Positions 34,210-43,558 are shown, counted from the stretch's first letter. The stretch is DNA of 64,000 nucleotides from Halobacillus litoralis (GCF_020524025.1 NZ_JAIVKN010000001.1:186001-250000); one strand, 5' to 3'. Translations and numbers: made by a program. The notes: a model not told the origin generated them from the sequence alone.

Positions 34210-35625
34210 ATGAAAAAAATTATTAAGAATGGAACGATTGTAACGGCAGCGGATACGTATAAGGCAGACATTTTAGTTGAAGATGGAAAAATTGCTCTCA
34301 TCGGCCAGGATTTATCCGATTCAGCAGCCGAAGTGGTCGATGCCCAGGGGCATTACGTCTTTCCGGGAGCCATTGACCCTCATACACATTTAGAAATGCC
34401 TTTTGGCGGAACGGTTAGTAAAGATGATTTTGAGACAGGGACTATTGCGGCTGCTCATGGCGGAACGACAACGGTGATTGACTTCTGTCTGACGGATAAA
34501 GGGAAGCCTCTACAAAATTCCATCGATCAGTGGCATGCGAAGTCGCATGATAAATCTGTCATCGACTATAGCTTTCATTTAATGATTGGTGAAATCAATG
34601 AAGACGTTCTTGAACAGCTTCCAAGCGTAATTGAGGATGAAGGAATTACATCATTTAAAGTATTCATGGCTTATAAAAATGTCTTTCAGGCCGATGACGG
34701 CACTCTATTCCGTACATTGGAAGAAGCGAAAAAACTAGGCGCTCTCGTCATGGTGCACGCGGAGAATGGGGATGTTATCGACCATTTAGTCACCAAAGCG
34801 CTCGAAGCCGGTCAGACGGATCCTATTTATCACGCTCTGACACGTCCGCCTGAAGTAGAAGGTGAAGCGACCAATCGGGCAGCGGAACTGACAGGACTTG
34901 CGGACTCCCAGCTTTATGTCGTTCACGTCACCTGTGAGGAAGCTGTTACTGCCATTGCAAATGCAAGGAAGAAAGGCTATAAAGTCATAGGTGAAACCTG
35001 TCCACAGTATTTGGTGTTGGACCAAAGTTATCTTGAGAAGCCGAACTTTGAAGGAGCTAAATATGTGTGGTCGCCGCCATTACGTGAAAAGCATCATCAG
35101 GAAGTATTATGGAATGCTTTGAAAACAGGTGATTTGCAGACGCTTGGATCTGACCAATGCTCTTTTGATTTTAAAGGACAGAAAGATTTAGGAAAAGGAG
35201 ACTTTACGAAGATACCGAACGGAGGACCAATTATTGAGGACCGGGTCAGCATTCTGTTCTCTGAAGGTGTCAAAAAAGGTAGATTAAGCTTAAATGAATT
35301 CGTCAATATTACATCGACTAAGATTGCCAAGACATTCGGTCTTTTCCCACAAAAAGGAACAATCTCGGTCGGGGCAGATGCGGATATCGTCATTTTTGAT
35401 CCAAATGTTGAACGGACAATTTCTGTAGAGACAAGCCATATGGCAGCTGACTACAATCCGTTTGAAGGGATGAAAGTAACAGGCCAGCCGGTGAGCGTTC
35501 TATCCCGTGGTGATTATGTAATCAAGGACAAAGAATTTGTCGGTAAGATTGGTTCTGGACAGTACTTGAAACGCTCTCGTTTTGGTGAACTAACGACCTC
35601 TCAAGAAGAGCTTTATCAAAAATAA
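34210..35625 (+). CDS. hydA: Dihydropyrimidinase
   Basis: Opens 5,6-dihydrouracil or dihydrothymine to the N-carbamoyl beta-amino acid. The 471-residue amidohydrolase has the binuclear zinc site: H58-T-H60, the carboxylated lysine K150 in FKVFMAYK, further histidines in MVHAENG and VVHVTCEE, and the aspartate in GSDQCSF. The start follows GGAGGGG. It is the third gene of the preT-preA-hydA operon. A hydantoinase of D-amino-acid type is the alternative, but the neighbours favour pyrimidine catabolism. Confidence 0.92.
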   Translation: MKKIIKNGTIVTAADTYKADILVEDGKIALIGQDLSDSAAEVVDAQGHYVFPGAIDPHTHLEMPFGGTVSKDDFETGTIAAAHGGTTTVIDFCLTDKGKPLQNSIDQWHAKSHDKSVIDYSFHLMIGEINEDVLEQLPSVIEDEGITSFKVFMAYKNVFQADDGTLFRTLEEAKKLGALVMVHAENGDVIDHLVTKALEAGQTDPIYHALTRPPEVEGEATNRAAELTGLADSQLYVVHVTCEEAVTAIANARKKGYKVIGETCPQYLVLDQSYLEKPNFEGAKYVWSPPLREKHHQEVLWNALKTGDLQTLGSDQCSFDFKGQKDLGKGDFTKIPNGGPIIEDRVSILFSEGVKKGRLSLNEFVNITSTKIAKTFGLFPQKGTISVGADADIVIFDPNVERTISVETSHMAADYNPFEGMKVTGQPVSVLSRGDYVIKDKEFVGKIGSGQYLKRSRFGELTTSQEELYQK

Positions 35626-35645
35626 GAAGTGATGGAATGGAAGTG

Positions 35646-35690
35646 GAAAGGCTGCTCAGCGGAGTATAGGCTGAGCAGCCTTTCAATAAA
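35646..35690 (+). terminator. Terminator after the dihydropyrimidinase gene
   Basis: GAAAGGCTGCTCAGC and GCTGAGCAGCCTTTC form a perfect 15-bp stem. The T-tract is short, so some read-through to the permease gene is possible. Confidence 0.8.
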
Positions 35691-35773
35691 AACGCACTCT
35701 AAAAGCATTCTTCGCTCACTCAGCTCTGCGGACAGAAAGAAAATACAGGTATACTTAGGAGGAGTCCTTTTAT

Positions 35774-37267
35774 ATGGACAATAAAGATAATCATTTAATG
35801 TCACCCGATCTTATGCCCATTCCTCATAAGGAAAAGAAAATAGGAACGCTTGGGTTTACATTTATGTGGGTTGGGATGGCGGTTGTATTAGCTGCTTTCG
35901 CTATCGGTGGCGCAGGTGTTCAGTCTATACCGCTCATCTGGGTTGTACTTGGGACACTGCTTGGAACGCTGTTGATCGGTCTTGCAATTACGCTTACTGC
36001 CGACATTGGGATTGAGCATGGGATCTCGTTTCCAGTTTATATGCGGGCCCCTTTTGGTACGCTTGGAACTCATTTCCCCTCCATTGTCAGAGGGTTGGCC
36101 GCATCCATGTGGTTCGGGATCAATACATTTTTTGGATCTACTGCAATCAACGGAATTTTAAATATACTTACAGGATTTGATAACTGGTTCATCTGTTATA
36201 TCCTCTTTGCATTATTCCAATTATTTAACACAGCTCTTGGAATTAAAGCCGTAGAAAAATTTGCAGACTTGGCTGCTCCTATTATTATTCTTATTGGAGT
36301 CTGGATGTATTTCACTCTGGCCGGAACCGCAACTGAGCAGGGGAAAGATATTTGGGCATGGGTGGAAAGCCCTGTAACAGGCGGAGCAGCGTTTACTGCT
36401 TTTGTTGTAGTTGTAGTTAGTAATATGGGGTATTGGTCAACTCTCGCCGCAGACATTTCTTCTATTTCACGCTTCATAAAAGCTCCTAAACATGAAAGAA
36501 ACTGGTTTAAGAGAAACAAAGGCGCCATGGTTGGCAGTTTAGTCGGCCTGCCCCTTACACAAACCTTCATCGTTGTTTTAGGAGCCGTTTCCTACATTGC
36601 CGTTTCAAACTTCGACCCTGTTGTTGCTCTGCAGGAGTCAGCCAGTGGACTGGTATTAGGTGTTTTATTATTGATGATTGTATTAGCTCAGTGGTCTACC
36701 AACGTTTCAGCTAACATTGTTCCCGCTGCTACAATATTCTCCAACGTCGGAGGTCCGAAACTTCCATTCTGGGCCGGTGTATTTATTGCAGGGCTTATCG
36801 GGACTGTCATTCAGCCCTGGAGCGTCTTCAATTTACTCATACCAGTCCTCCTTATTGCAGCTGCGATTCTATCAGTAATTGTAGGGATCATCTTTGCTGA
36901 TTATTACTTATTAAGAAAAAGACGAATGAACGTGTATGACTTGTATAAAAGCGGTGGGCAGTTTCATTATGATGGCGGCGTGAACTGGGCTGGAATCATT
37001 TCCTGGGTAATCGGAAGTGTTTTTGCTTACACATTCAGCACGTATTCCTTCTTTGTTGGGTTTGGGGCAGGTGCACTTCTCTACTTCTTACTCGCTAAGT
37101 TCTGGTACTTTAAAAAGCACCCGCAGGCAGAAATTGAAAATCCAAGCGATGATGAATACTTAGGCATTACTGTTGGAAGAGATTGGGTCATTGGTGAAGG
37201 GTTTGTGGAAGAGAGCTTGAAAAGAAAGACAGGAACTGAAGGGGTTAATCAAAAAGCAGATGCTTAA
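35774..37267 (+). CDS. NCS1-family pyrimidine permease
   Basis: A 497-residue nucleobase:cation symporter-1 protein with twelve hydrophobic segments (about residues 28-465). Family features are the helix-1 GxGVQSIPLIWV-type region, GGVNWAGI near 410 and the FADYYLLRKRRMNVYDLY segment near 375, which is typical of uracil/allantoin/hydantoin carriers. The cluster points to uracil, thymine or a dihydropyrimidine as substrate. A strong AGGAGGAGT site precedes the start, and a small unknown gene follows after 14 bases. Confidence 0.9.
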   Translation: MDNKDNHLMSPDLMPIPHKEKKIGTLGFTFMWVGMAVVLAAFAIGGAGVQSIPLIWVVLGTLLGTLLIGLAITLTADIGIEHGISFPVYMRAPFGTLGTHFPSIVRGLAASMWFGINTFFGSTAINGILNILTGFDNWFICYILFALFQLFNTALGIKAVEKFADLAAPIIILIGVWMYFTLAGTATEQGKDIWAWVESPVTGGAAFTAFVVVVVSNMGYWSTLAADISSISRFIKAPKHERNWFKRNKGAMVGSLVGLPLTQTFIVVLGAVSYIAVSNFDPVVALQESASGLVLGVLLLMIVLAQWSTNVSANIVPAATIFSNVGGPKLPFWAGVFIAGLIGTVIQPWSVFNLLIPVLLIAAAILSVIVGIIFADYYLLRKRRMNVYDLYKSGGQFHYDGGVNWAGIISWVIGSVFAYTFSTYSFFVGFGAGALLYFLLAKFWYFKKHPQAEIENPSDDEYLGITVGRDWVIGEGFVEESLKRKTGTEGVNQKADA

Positions 37268-37281
37268 AAGGAGGAAAAATG

Positions 37282-37530
37282 ATGTCAGATCATCGTGAAT
37301 TTGAAGCAGAAAGGGAAAAAATCGATTTTCTACTTGAACAAGGCTACATTATTAAAGAGGTTACTGAGAACATGAGTGGAGCTTTTGTTGGATTTGAATA
37401 CACCGGTAGTGATGCAGAGAAAAGCCAGTATGAACGTTTACACCTTCTCCATCCTGATTCAAGAAAGTATTTCTCTACCATCCTTGTCCAGCAGCAGAAA
37501 AAACAAAAAGTGAATGAAACCAGCCCTTAA
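37282..37530 (+). CDS. Small acidic protein of the pyrimidine cluster, unknown
   Basis: An 82-residue protein with no membrane segment. It begins SDHREFEAEREKIDFLLEQG, then YIIKEVTENMSGAFVGFEYT and LLHPDSRKYFSTILVQ, a plausible alpha-beta-beta-alpha fold with a basic tail. A consensus AAGGAGG lies 7 bases before ATG 37282 (an ATG 3 bases earlier is in frame). It is 14 bases behind the permease gene and before its terminator, so it should be co-expressed. I know no family for it. A modulator of the permease or an enzyme accessory factor are guesses only. Confidence 0.75.
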   Translation: MSDHREFEAEREKIDFLLEQGYIIKEVTENMSGAFVGFEYTGSDAEKSQYERLHLLHPDSRKYFSTILVQQQKKQKVNETSP

Positions 37531-37533
37531 TAT

Positions 37534-37560
37534 GAATCGACTTCGGTCGATTCTTTTTTT
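37534..37560 (+). terminator. Terminator of the permease operon
   Basis: GAATCGAC, loop TTCG, GTCGATTC, then seven Ts: a near-ideal intrinsic terminator, 4 bases after the stop codon of the small gene. Confidence 0.95.
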
Positions 37561-37577
37561 ATGCGTTTTTCTTACTA

Positions 37578-37622
37578 TTGTTAGATTATCTTACAAAGAG
37601 TTAGATTTTTCTGACTCTTTGT
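37578..37622 (+). promoter_or_regulatory. Control region of the PucR-type regulator
   Basis: TTGTTAGATTAT (37578-37589) is followed by an inverted repeat, ACAAAGAGTTAG (37593-37604) with CTGACTCTTTGT (37611-37622), 11 of 12 positions, 27 bases before the regulator's start. TTGTTA-17-TTAGAT would be a weak promoter covering it. The arrangement suggests autoregulation. Confidence 0.45.
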
Positions 37623-37648
37623 TGTATGTTAGAAGAGGGGGGCATTCG

Positions 37649-39241
37649 ATGAAAGGTCACATGTTGATAAAAGATATTCTGCAAAGAAAGCATTTTGCTT
37701 CTGCTTCCGTTATTGCTGGTGAAGACGGGATCGACCGGATGGTTAAGTGGGTCCACGTTTTTGAAATGATTGAGGTGAAAGGGAATCTCAAAGGTGGTGA
37801 ACTTGTCCTATCGACAGGTTTTGGCTGGAAAGATGATGACACGTTATTCCTATCCTTACTAGAGCAGCTCATTGAACGGGAGGTTTCAGGATTATGTATT
37901 GAGATGGGGAGTTTTGTTACTTCACTTCCAGATGAAGCCATCGCGTTAGCAGATCAACATAGTTTTCCAATCATTCTATTTAATGAGGAAGTTTCGTTTG
38001 TTGAAATCACTCAGGATATCCATGCGGAGCTGATCAATGATCAGTATGAGAAGATTTCCAGTTTGGAGGATTATTCTCAACGACTAAATAAAAGACTGCT
38101 CTCACTCGATAACTATTTTGATATTCTTAAGAACCTGCAGCAATATGTAAATTGTCAACTTGTGTATATAGCTAAAGACCATACTATTGTCACAATTCCG
38201 GCTCTTCGTGACAAGGAACGCGAAAAAACACTCGCTGAACTCAGTACACCTGAAGGATCGTCTGCCAGGTGGGTGTTAAAGCAGCCCGTCCAAGTGTTTG
38301 AGCGTGAATTTGCTACCATATACCTCATGTGTAATCGAAGGGTACTGGGTGAATTTGAGTCACTCTTGCTCGATCGTACAGCTACTGCTCTCGCTCAATA
38401 CCTATTACGTGAGCTTTATACTGAGGAAAAAAGGAAAGCGAAAGAAACAGAATGGCTCATTGAATGGCTGCAGGGCGAACATACTATAGAAGATATTCAA
38501 AATCGTTTAGCTTATTATAAATTGAATCATACTCTTTCAGGCGGTATCGTCCTTACAATAAAAGTAAACATGAAAGACCAGCAGAAATCCAACCCCGATG
38601 TCACCTATTTAAATATGCTGATCCAAAATATTTTTGATCAGAATGGTTATTATGTATTTCCAGTTGAAAGGCGTCACCTGCTGACTTTTATTCTCTTAAA
38701 TAGAAAAGGAGAGGAAGATTGGAAGAAGCGCATGAAGAAAGGTCTTGAGCGTTTAAGGAATATCAGTCTGCTTAATGACTCCAGTATTTCTTCTTTTCAT
38801 ATTGCAGCCGGGAAATACATCAAAGAATTAAATCAATTGCATGAAAGTTTTACAACAGCCCAGGAAACACTCACACTTCAAAGCAAACTGCCAAAGGATC
38901 AGCACAGGTGTTTTTATGATGATATGCACATGTATCGGTTGATATCTCTTGTACATAAACATAGCAACTTAGGAGCATTAGTGGAAGAATATTTGGAGCC
39001 TATCATTGAGTATGATCAAAAAAACAACACCAATCTGCTTGAAACTCTGCGTGTATATATGGCCTGTAACGGGTCAAAGAAGGAAACAGCGGATAAGGTT
39101 TTTGTCGTCAGGCAGACCCTTTATCACCGATTGGAGAAATTAGAAAAACTGCTGGGTGAGGATTTTATGGAGTGTGAAAAGAGGCAGGTCATTGAATTTG
39201 CTTTATTGGCACATGAGTATCAACAGGCAGTATATTCCTAG
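37649..39241 (+). CDS. pucR: PucR-family transcriptional regulator
   Basis: A 530-residue regulator of purine/pyrimidine or amino-acid use. It has an N-terminal PucR ligand domain (about 5-125, with ASASVIAGEDGIDRMVKWVH and GELVLSTGFGW), a middle GGDEF-like domain (about 285-410) and a C-terminal HTH_30 (about 455-520, LETLRVYMACNGSKKETADKV, split). ATG 37649 follows GAGGGGGGC; the open frame upstream runs through the preceding terminator and is not coding. Placed inside the cluster, it is the likely activator of uracil-degradation genes in response to a pathway intermediate. The true inducer is unknown. Confidence 0.88.
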   Translation: MKGHMLIKDILQRKHFASASVIAGEDGIDRMVKWVHVFEMIEVKGNLKGGELVLSTGFGWKDDDTLFLSLLEQLIEREVSGLCIEMGSFVTSLPDEAIALADQHSFPIILFNEEVSFVEITQDIHAELINDQYEKISSLEDYSQRLNKRLLSLDNYFDILKNLQQYVNCQLVYIAKDHTIVTIPALRDKEREKTLAELSTPEGSSARWVLKQPVQVFEREFATIYLMCNRRVLGEFESLLLDRTATALAQYLLRELYTEEKRKAKETEWLIEWLQGEHTIEDIQNRLAYYKLNHTLSGGIVLTIKVNMKDQQKSNPDVTYLNMLIQNIFDQNGYYVFPVERRHLLTFILLNRKGEEDWKKRMKKGLERLRNISLLNDSSISSFHIAAGKYIKELNQLHESFTTAQETLTLQSKLPKDQHRCFYDDMHMYRLISLVHKHSNLGALVEEYLEPIIEYDQKNNTNLLETLRVYMACNGSKKETADKVFVVRQTLYHRLEKLEKLLGEDFMECEKRQVIEFALLAHEYQQAVYS

Positions 39242-39246
39242 AGTAG

Positions 39247-39280
39247 AAAAAACACCTATTCCCCGTGAATAGGTGTTTTC
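39247..39280 (+). terminator. Terminator of the regulator gene
   Basis: AAAACACCTATTC and GAATAGGTGTTTT form a 13-bp perfect stem around CCCGT. Confidence 0.9.
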
Positions 39281-39458
39281 TAGTTTGGATATCATTGGAT
39301 GACCTGATTTCGAGACTCTAACATAAAAGGTCCGTAGGCATTATGTGAAACAGGAAGAAGGAAGGTTTGACACAATGTCTAATGAAACTGGTTTACATTT
39401 GTTAGATAATTGAGACAATTCTAAATATAATTGGATGCTATATAAGGAGGGTTCTCCA

Positions 39459-40799
39459 TTGACCAAAGCGGATGTTAAAAATGAAATGCTGACAAAGGAT
39501 GAAAAGTATATCTGGCACTCGATGAAGCCTTATCAGCCACAGAATACAATGGTTGCAAAAGAGGCAAAAGGTTCATGGATTACAGATGTTGAGGGGAATA
39601 GGTTCCTTGATGCCATGTCAGGGTTATGGTGTGTCAATATAGGATATGGACGGGAAGAACTGGCACAGGCCGCCTATGACCAGCTGAAGGAACTTTCATA
39701 TATGCCGATGACTCAGAGCCATGAGCCTGCTATTAAGCTTGGTGAAAAAGTTAGCGAGCTTTTGGGGGATGACTACGTTGTGTTTTTCTCTAACAGTGGA
39801 TCAGAAGCAAATGAAGCCGCCTTTAAAATGGTCCGGCAGTATCATCAGCAGAAGGGGGACCATTATCGTTCAAAATTTATCTCCCGTTACCGGGCTTATC
39901 ACGGAAACTCTACGAGTTCCCTGGCAGCAACCGGACAGGCTCAGCGTAAATATAAATATGAGCCATTAGGACCCGGTTTTTTACATGTCGCGCCGCCTGA
40001 TGAATACCGAAATGATCATAGTGAACGGGACCGCTGGGGAGCAGAGGAGATCGATCAGGTAATGAAATGGGAGCACAGCGAGTCTATAGCCGGTGTGATT
40101 ATGGAGCCGATTATTACAGGTGGCGGAGTGATTATGCCCCCGGAGGACTATATGAAAGAAGTGAAAAAAATCTGCGATAAGCACGGAGCTCTATTGATTG
40201 TAGATGAAGTTATCTGCGGTTTTGGTCGAACGGGCAAACCCTTTGGTTTTATGAATTACGGAGTGAAGCCGGATATCGTTACGATGGCGAAAGGGATTAC
40301 GAGTGCTTACCTTCCTTTATCAGCCACTGCTGTTAAACGGGAAATCTATGAAGCGTTCTGCGGGGATGACACGTACGACTTTTTCAGGCATATCAATACA
40401 TTTGGTGGAAATCCTGCTGCCTGTGCTGTTGCGCTTAAAAATATCGAAATTATGGAAAAAGAAAATCTCTTTGATCGATCAAGACAATTGGGGGACAGGA
40501 TGAAGAATGAATTACTTCATCGGCTGCAGACTCATCCACATGTAGGGAATGTGCGGGGAGAGGGTCTTTTAATTGGAATTGAAATGGTCGAAGACAAGGC
40601 AGGTAAGGAACCATTGGCCATCGAAAAAGTGAATCAGGTGATCAGTTATTGTAAGAAGAAGGGAATAATCATTGGAAAGAACGGCATGACGGTTGCCGGT
40701 TTTAATAATGTCCTGACTCTTGCACCGCCTCTGTCCATTGAAGAAGAAGATGTAAACTTTTTATTGGAAACATTCGTTGAGGCTGTTCATACTCTTTAG
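39459..40799 (+). CDS. Class III aminotransferase, probable beta-alanine:pyruvate transaminase
   Basis: A 446-residue PLP enzyme of the omega-amino acid:pyruvate group. Visible motifs are [24 protein letters not shown], the cofactor aspartate in [15 protein letters not shown] and the lysine in [11 protein letters not shown]. In this cluster it would move the amino group of beta-alanine or beta-aminoisobutyrate to pyruvate, making the semialdehyde used by MmsA and L-alanine used by the next gene. TTG 39459 is the start, 8 bases after AAGGAGG; an ATG at 39435 lies before that site. Confidence 0.88.
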   Translation: MTKADVKNEMLTKDEKYIWHSMKPYQPQNTMVAKEAKGSWITDVEGNRFLDAMSGLWCVNIGYGREELAQAAYDQLKELSYMPMTQSHEPAIKLGEKVSELLGDDYVVFFSNSGSEANEAAFKMVRQYHQQKGDHYRSKFISRYRAYHGNSTSSLAATGQAQRKYKYEPLGPGFLHVAPPDEYRNDHSERDRWGAEEIDQVMKWEHSESIAGVIMEPIITGGGVIMPPEDYMKEVKKICDKHGALLIVDEVICGFGRTGKPFGFMNYGVKPDIVTMAKGITSAYLPLSATAVKREIYEAFCGDDTYDFFRHINTFGGNPAACAVALKNIEIMEKENLFDRSRQLGDRMKNELLHRLQTHPHVGNVRGEGLLIGIEMVEDKAGKEPLAIEKVNQVISYCKKKGIIIGKNGMTVAGFNNVLTLAPPLSIEEEDVNFLLETFVEAVHTL

Positions 40800-40821
40800 T
40801 CAGGAACAGGAGGTTGAAAGA

Positions 40822-41952
40822 GTGCGTATTGGTATTCCTAGAGAAATAAAGAATAATGAGAACCGTGTAGCCATAACTCCAGCGGGTGCTGTGAACTTGT
40901 TAAATGAAGGACATCAGGTGTTTGTAGAAACACTGGCAGGAGAAAGATCCGGTTTTTCTGATGACGACTATAAAGAAGCGGGTGTGACCATTGTGGATTC
41001 AGCAGAGGAAGCATGGTCGCAGGAAATGGTTCTTAAAGTAAAAGAACCACTTGCTGAAGAATATGATTATTTTTATGAGGGACTCATCTTATTTACGTAC
41101 CTTCACTTGGCAGCAGATGAAGAGCTGACGAAGGCGCTTGCGAAGAAGAAGGTAGTCGCTATTGCTTATGAAACGGTTCAGTCCGCGAATGGATCCCTCC
41201 CGCTTTTGACTCCAATGAGTGAGGTAGCCGGGCGAATGGCGACACAAAAAGGAGCTCAATTCCTGGAACGGATTCACGGAGGGAAAGGGATCCTTCTTGG
41301 GAGTGTCCCTGGTGTTAAAAGAGGAAAAGTTACCATTATCGGCGGCGGTGTAGTAGGAACAAACGCTGCCAAAATAGCTGTAGGACTTGGTGCAGATGTA
41401 ACGATTATTGATTTGAGTCCTGAGCGGCTTCGTGAGCTGGACGATATATTTGGTTCGGCCATTAATACGCTGATTTCTAATTCTTATAATTTGAGTGAAG
41501 CCGTTCGAGAATCTGATCTAGTCATTGGAGCTGTTCTTATTCCCGGGGCTAAGGCACCTAAACTCGTGACAGAAGAGATGATTAAGTCGATGAGCAAAGG
41601 AAGCGTGGTTGTTGACGTAGCGGTTGATCAGGGAGGGATTGTTGAAACGGTTGATCACGTTACAACTCATGATGACCCTGTTTATATTAAGCACGGAGTA
41701 GTTCATTACGCCGTTGGGAATATGCCTGGCGCTGTTCCGCAGACTTCGACACTGGCATTGACAAACGTTACGATTCCCTACGCTGTCCAGATTGCTAATA
41801 AAGGCTATCAAAAAGCATGTTTGGAGAACGAGTCATTGTTAAAAGGGGTTAATGTTGTGAAGGGCAGTGTGACTTATAAAGAAGTAGCTGAAGCTCACGA
41901 TATGGACTTTGTAGATGTGAAAGATGCGCTCGGACCTAAATCATTTGTCTGA
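40822..41952 (+). CDS. ald: Alanine dehydrogenase
   Basis: NAD-dependent oxidative deamination of L-alanine to pyruvate and ammonia. The 376-residue protein starts [17 protein letters not shown] at GTG 40822 after AGGAGGTTG. It has the substrate lysine in VLKVKEP, the H in TYLHLA, and the NAD site [10 protein letters not shown] near 175. It follows the aminotransferase gene after 22 bases, before a shared terminator. The pair would regenerate the pyruvate used in transamination, releasing the pyrimidine nitrogen as ammonia. B. subtilis ald also matters for sporulation. Confidence 0.95.
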   Translation: MRIGIPREIKNNENRVAITPAGAVNLLNEGHQVFVETLAGERSGFSDDDYKEAGVTIVDSAEEAWSQEMVLKVKEPLAEEYDYFYEGLILFTYLHLAADEELTKALAKKKVVAIAYETVQSANGSLPLLTPMSEVAGRMATQKGAQFLERIHGGKGILLGSVPGVKRGKVTIIGGGVVGTNAAKIAVGLGADVTIIDLSPERLRELDDIFGSAINTLISNSYNLSEAVRESDLVIGAVLIPGAKAPKLVTEEMIKSMSKGSVVVDVAVDQGGIVETVDHVTTHDDPVYIKHGVVHYAVGNMPGAVPQTSTLALTNVTIPYAVQIANKGYQKACLENESLLKGVNVVKGSVTYKEVAEAHDMDFVDVKDALGPKSFV

Positions 41953-41970
41953 CCAGTAGTCAGGAAGCAT

Positions 41971-42009
41971 AAAAAAGGGAATGGGATAATGAAACCATTC
42001 CCTTTTTTA
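41971..42009 (+). terminator. Terminator of the aminotransferase-ald operon
   Basis: AAAAAAGGGAATGG and CCATTCCCTTTTTT form a 14-bp stem. Confidence 0.9.
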
Positions 42010-42109
42010 TTTATATCTGACTTTAGGATTTGTACCTCAGAATACCTGGTTGAATCCTATATGTTCCACTTGGGAATAGTATAAAAATCAACAAAAAGGA
42101 GGAACTTGA

Positions 42110-43102
42110 GTGAAAGCAGCATGGTTTGAGCAGTTTGGTCGAGCAGAGGATGTTTTGAAAACTGGTGAGAAAGAGCGTCCTGTGCCGGGTCCTGGAGAAG
42201 TCCTCATAAAAATGAGAACATCAGGGGTGAATCCCTCTGATACCAAAAAACGGGACGGAGCTTTTCAAGATTTACTTGATGGCGGCCCGGTCATACCTAA
42301 CAGTGATGGGGCCGGGGTGATTGAAGAGGCCGGACTGGGAGTTCCTCACTCCAGAATCGGGGAGAGGGTATGGGTGTATCAGGCGCAGTTTCAAAGAAAA
42401 CATGGGACCGCCGCCGAGTATCTTGCTATCGATAGTAAGCGGGCGATCCGCCTGCCCGAGCACATAGATTTTGATATTGGGGCGTGCCTGGGTATTCCTG
42501 CAATGACGGCTCACCGCTGCGTTTTTGCAGATGGTCCGGTTGAAGGACAGGTTCTTTTTATTACTGGTGGAGCAGGAAGAGTAGGAAATTATGCGATCCA
42601 GTGGGCTAAATTAGCCGGTGCGACCGTCATCTCAACAGCAAGTAATTCAGAAGCTTATCATTATTGTATCGAAGCAGGTGCGGATCTCGTTGTCGATTAC
42701 AAGGAAGAATCCATGGTGCAGGAGATTCTTGACTTTACCGGCGGAGCACGTGTCGACCGCGTCATCGATGTGGAATTCGGAGCTAATCTCCCGAGAGTGT
42801 TGGAACTCATTAGAGTGGGTGGAGTGATTGCGACTTATTCTTCCATGCTTGTCCCTGAACCGAAGCTTCCTTTTCGACAAATGATGTTTATGGATTTAAC
42901 GGTTCGAATGGTGATTGTTTATGCAATGCCTGAACATGCGAAACAAGCAGCAATTCAGGATATTACATCAGCTCTGAATGAAAACAGGCTCATCCATCGG
43001 ATTGCTGAGACATTTCCTTTGGAAAGGATCGCTGATGCGAACAACCTTATAGAAGAGGGAAACCAATATGGATGTGCAGTCATTCGGTTGGGAGAAGAAT
43101 AA
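42110..43102 (+). CDS. Zinc-independent medium-chain NADPH:quinone-type reductase
   Basis: A 330-residue medium-chain dehydrogenase/reductase without zinc ligands. The N-terminal GroES-like domain spans about 1-125; the cofactor motif GGAGRVGNYAIQ near 148 begins the Rossmann domain. It is closest to the quinone oxidoreductase (Qor/zeta-crystallin) group that reduces quinones or reactive alkenals. GTG 42110 follows AGGAGGAACTTGA. It is transcribed alone after the pyrimidine cluster; a role in that pathway is not indicated. Confidence 0.85.
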   Translation: MKAAWFEQFGRAEDVLKTGEKERPVPGPGEVLIKMRTSGVNPSDTKKRDGAFQDLLDGGPVIPNSDGAGVIEEAGLGVPHSRIGERVWVYQAQFQRKHGTAAEYLAIDSKRAIRLPEHIDFDIGACLGIPAMTAHRCVFADGPVEGQVLFITGGAGRVGNYAIQWAKLAGATVISTASNSEAYHYCIEAGADLVVDYKEESMVQEILDFTGGARVDRVIDVEFGANLPRVLELIRVGGVIATYSSMLVPEPKLPFRQMMFMDLTVRMVIVYAMPEHAKQAAIQDITSALNENRLIHRIAETFPLERIADANNLIEEGNQYGCAVIRLGEE

Positions 43103-43191
43103 CTAAACTTAGTATTAGAGGTCTATAGTGTGTGAGAACCTAATATTTTATGATAAAGGCATTTATCATATTTTAAAGGGGATCCCCAATT

Positions 43192-43446
43192 ATGGACATC
43201 TTAAGTCAGTTTACTCCTTATGTAGGTTTGGCTGTGGTTTTGTATGCTATACGGCAGACTGAACGCGTTTCTAATCGTTTTATTCCAACCATTGCTATCA
43301 TTCTCGGTATTGCTTTTTCCTTTTGGGAAAATGGTTTTAGTCCTGATTCTGCTGTTACAGGGCTCAAATATGCACTGCTTGGTATAGGAACAGTAGCAGG
43401 CATTAAATATTTTATTGAAAAAAGAGAGGATCAGTCGAAGAAATAG
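43192..43446 (+). CDS. Small holin-like membrane protein
   Basis: An 84-residue protein with three hydrophobic segments (about 8-22, 31-46, 58-75), a short polar N-terminus and a charged C-terminal tail (EKREDQSKK). This is the plan of phage holins of superfamily V (Hol44-type), stand-alone copies of which occur in Bacillus chromosomes. No lysin, phage or toxin partner gene is adjacent, so a holin function is not shown. The start follows AAAGGGG, and a hairpin (TATGATAAA/TTTATCATA, 43149-43170) lies just before the binding site. Private terminator. Confidence 0.7.
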   Translation: MDILSQFTPYVGLAVVLYAIRQTERVSNRFIPTIAIILGIAFSFWENGFSPDSAVTGLKYALLGIGTVAGIKYFIEKREDQSKK

Positions 43447-43452
43447 AAAAGA

Positions 43453-43485
43453 GCGGGCGCTTACTGGAAGCGTCCGCCTTTTTAT
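43453..43485 (+). terminator. Terminator of the holin-like gene
   Basis: GCGGGCGCTT pairs with AAGCGTCCGC around ACTGG, followed by CTTTTTATTTTTT. Confidence 0.9.
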
Positions 43486-43558
43486 TTTTTTGTCAGTATA
43501 GGACGAAGGTTAAGTTCGAGTAATATGGAGTCCGGTTAATTTTGTCTTTTTGCGAGCC

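Noticed and set aside
37514-37648. N-terminal extension of the PucR-type regulator to an upstream ATG
   Set aside because: The frame runs through a perfect terminator (37534-37560); the start at 37649 has a good binding site.
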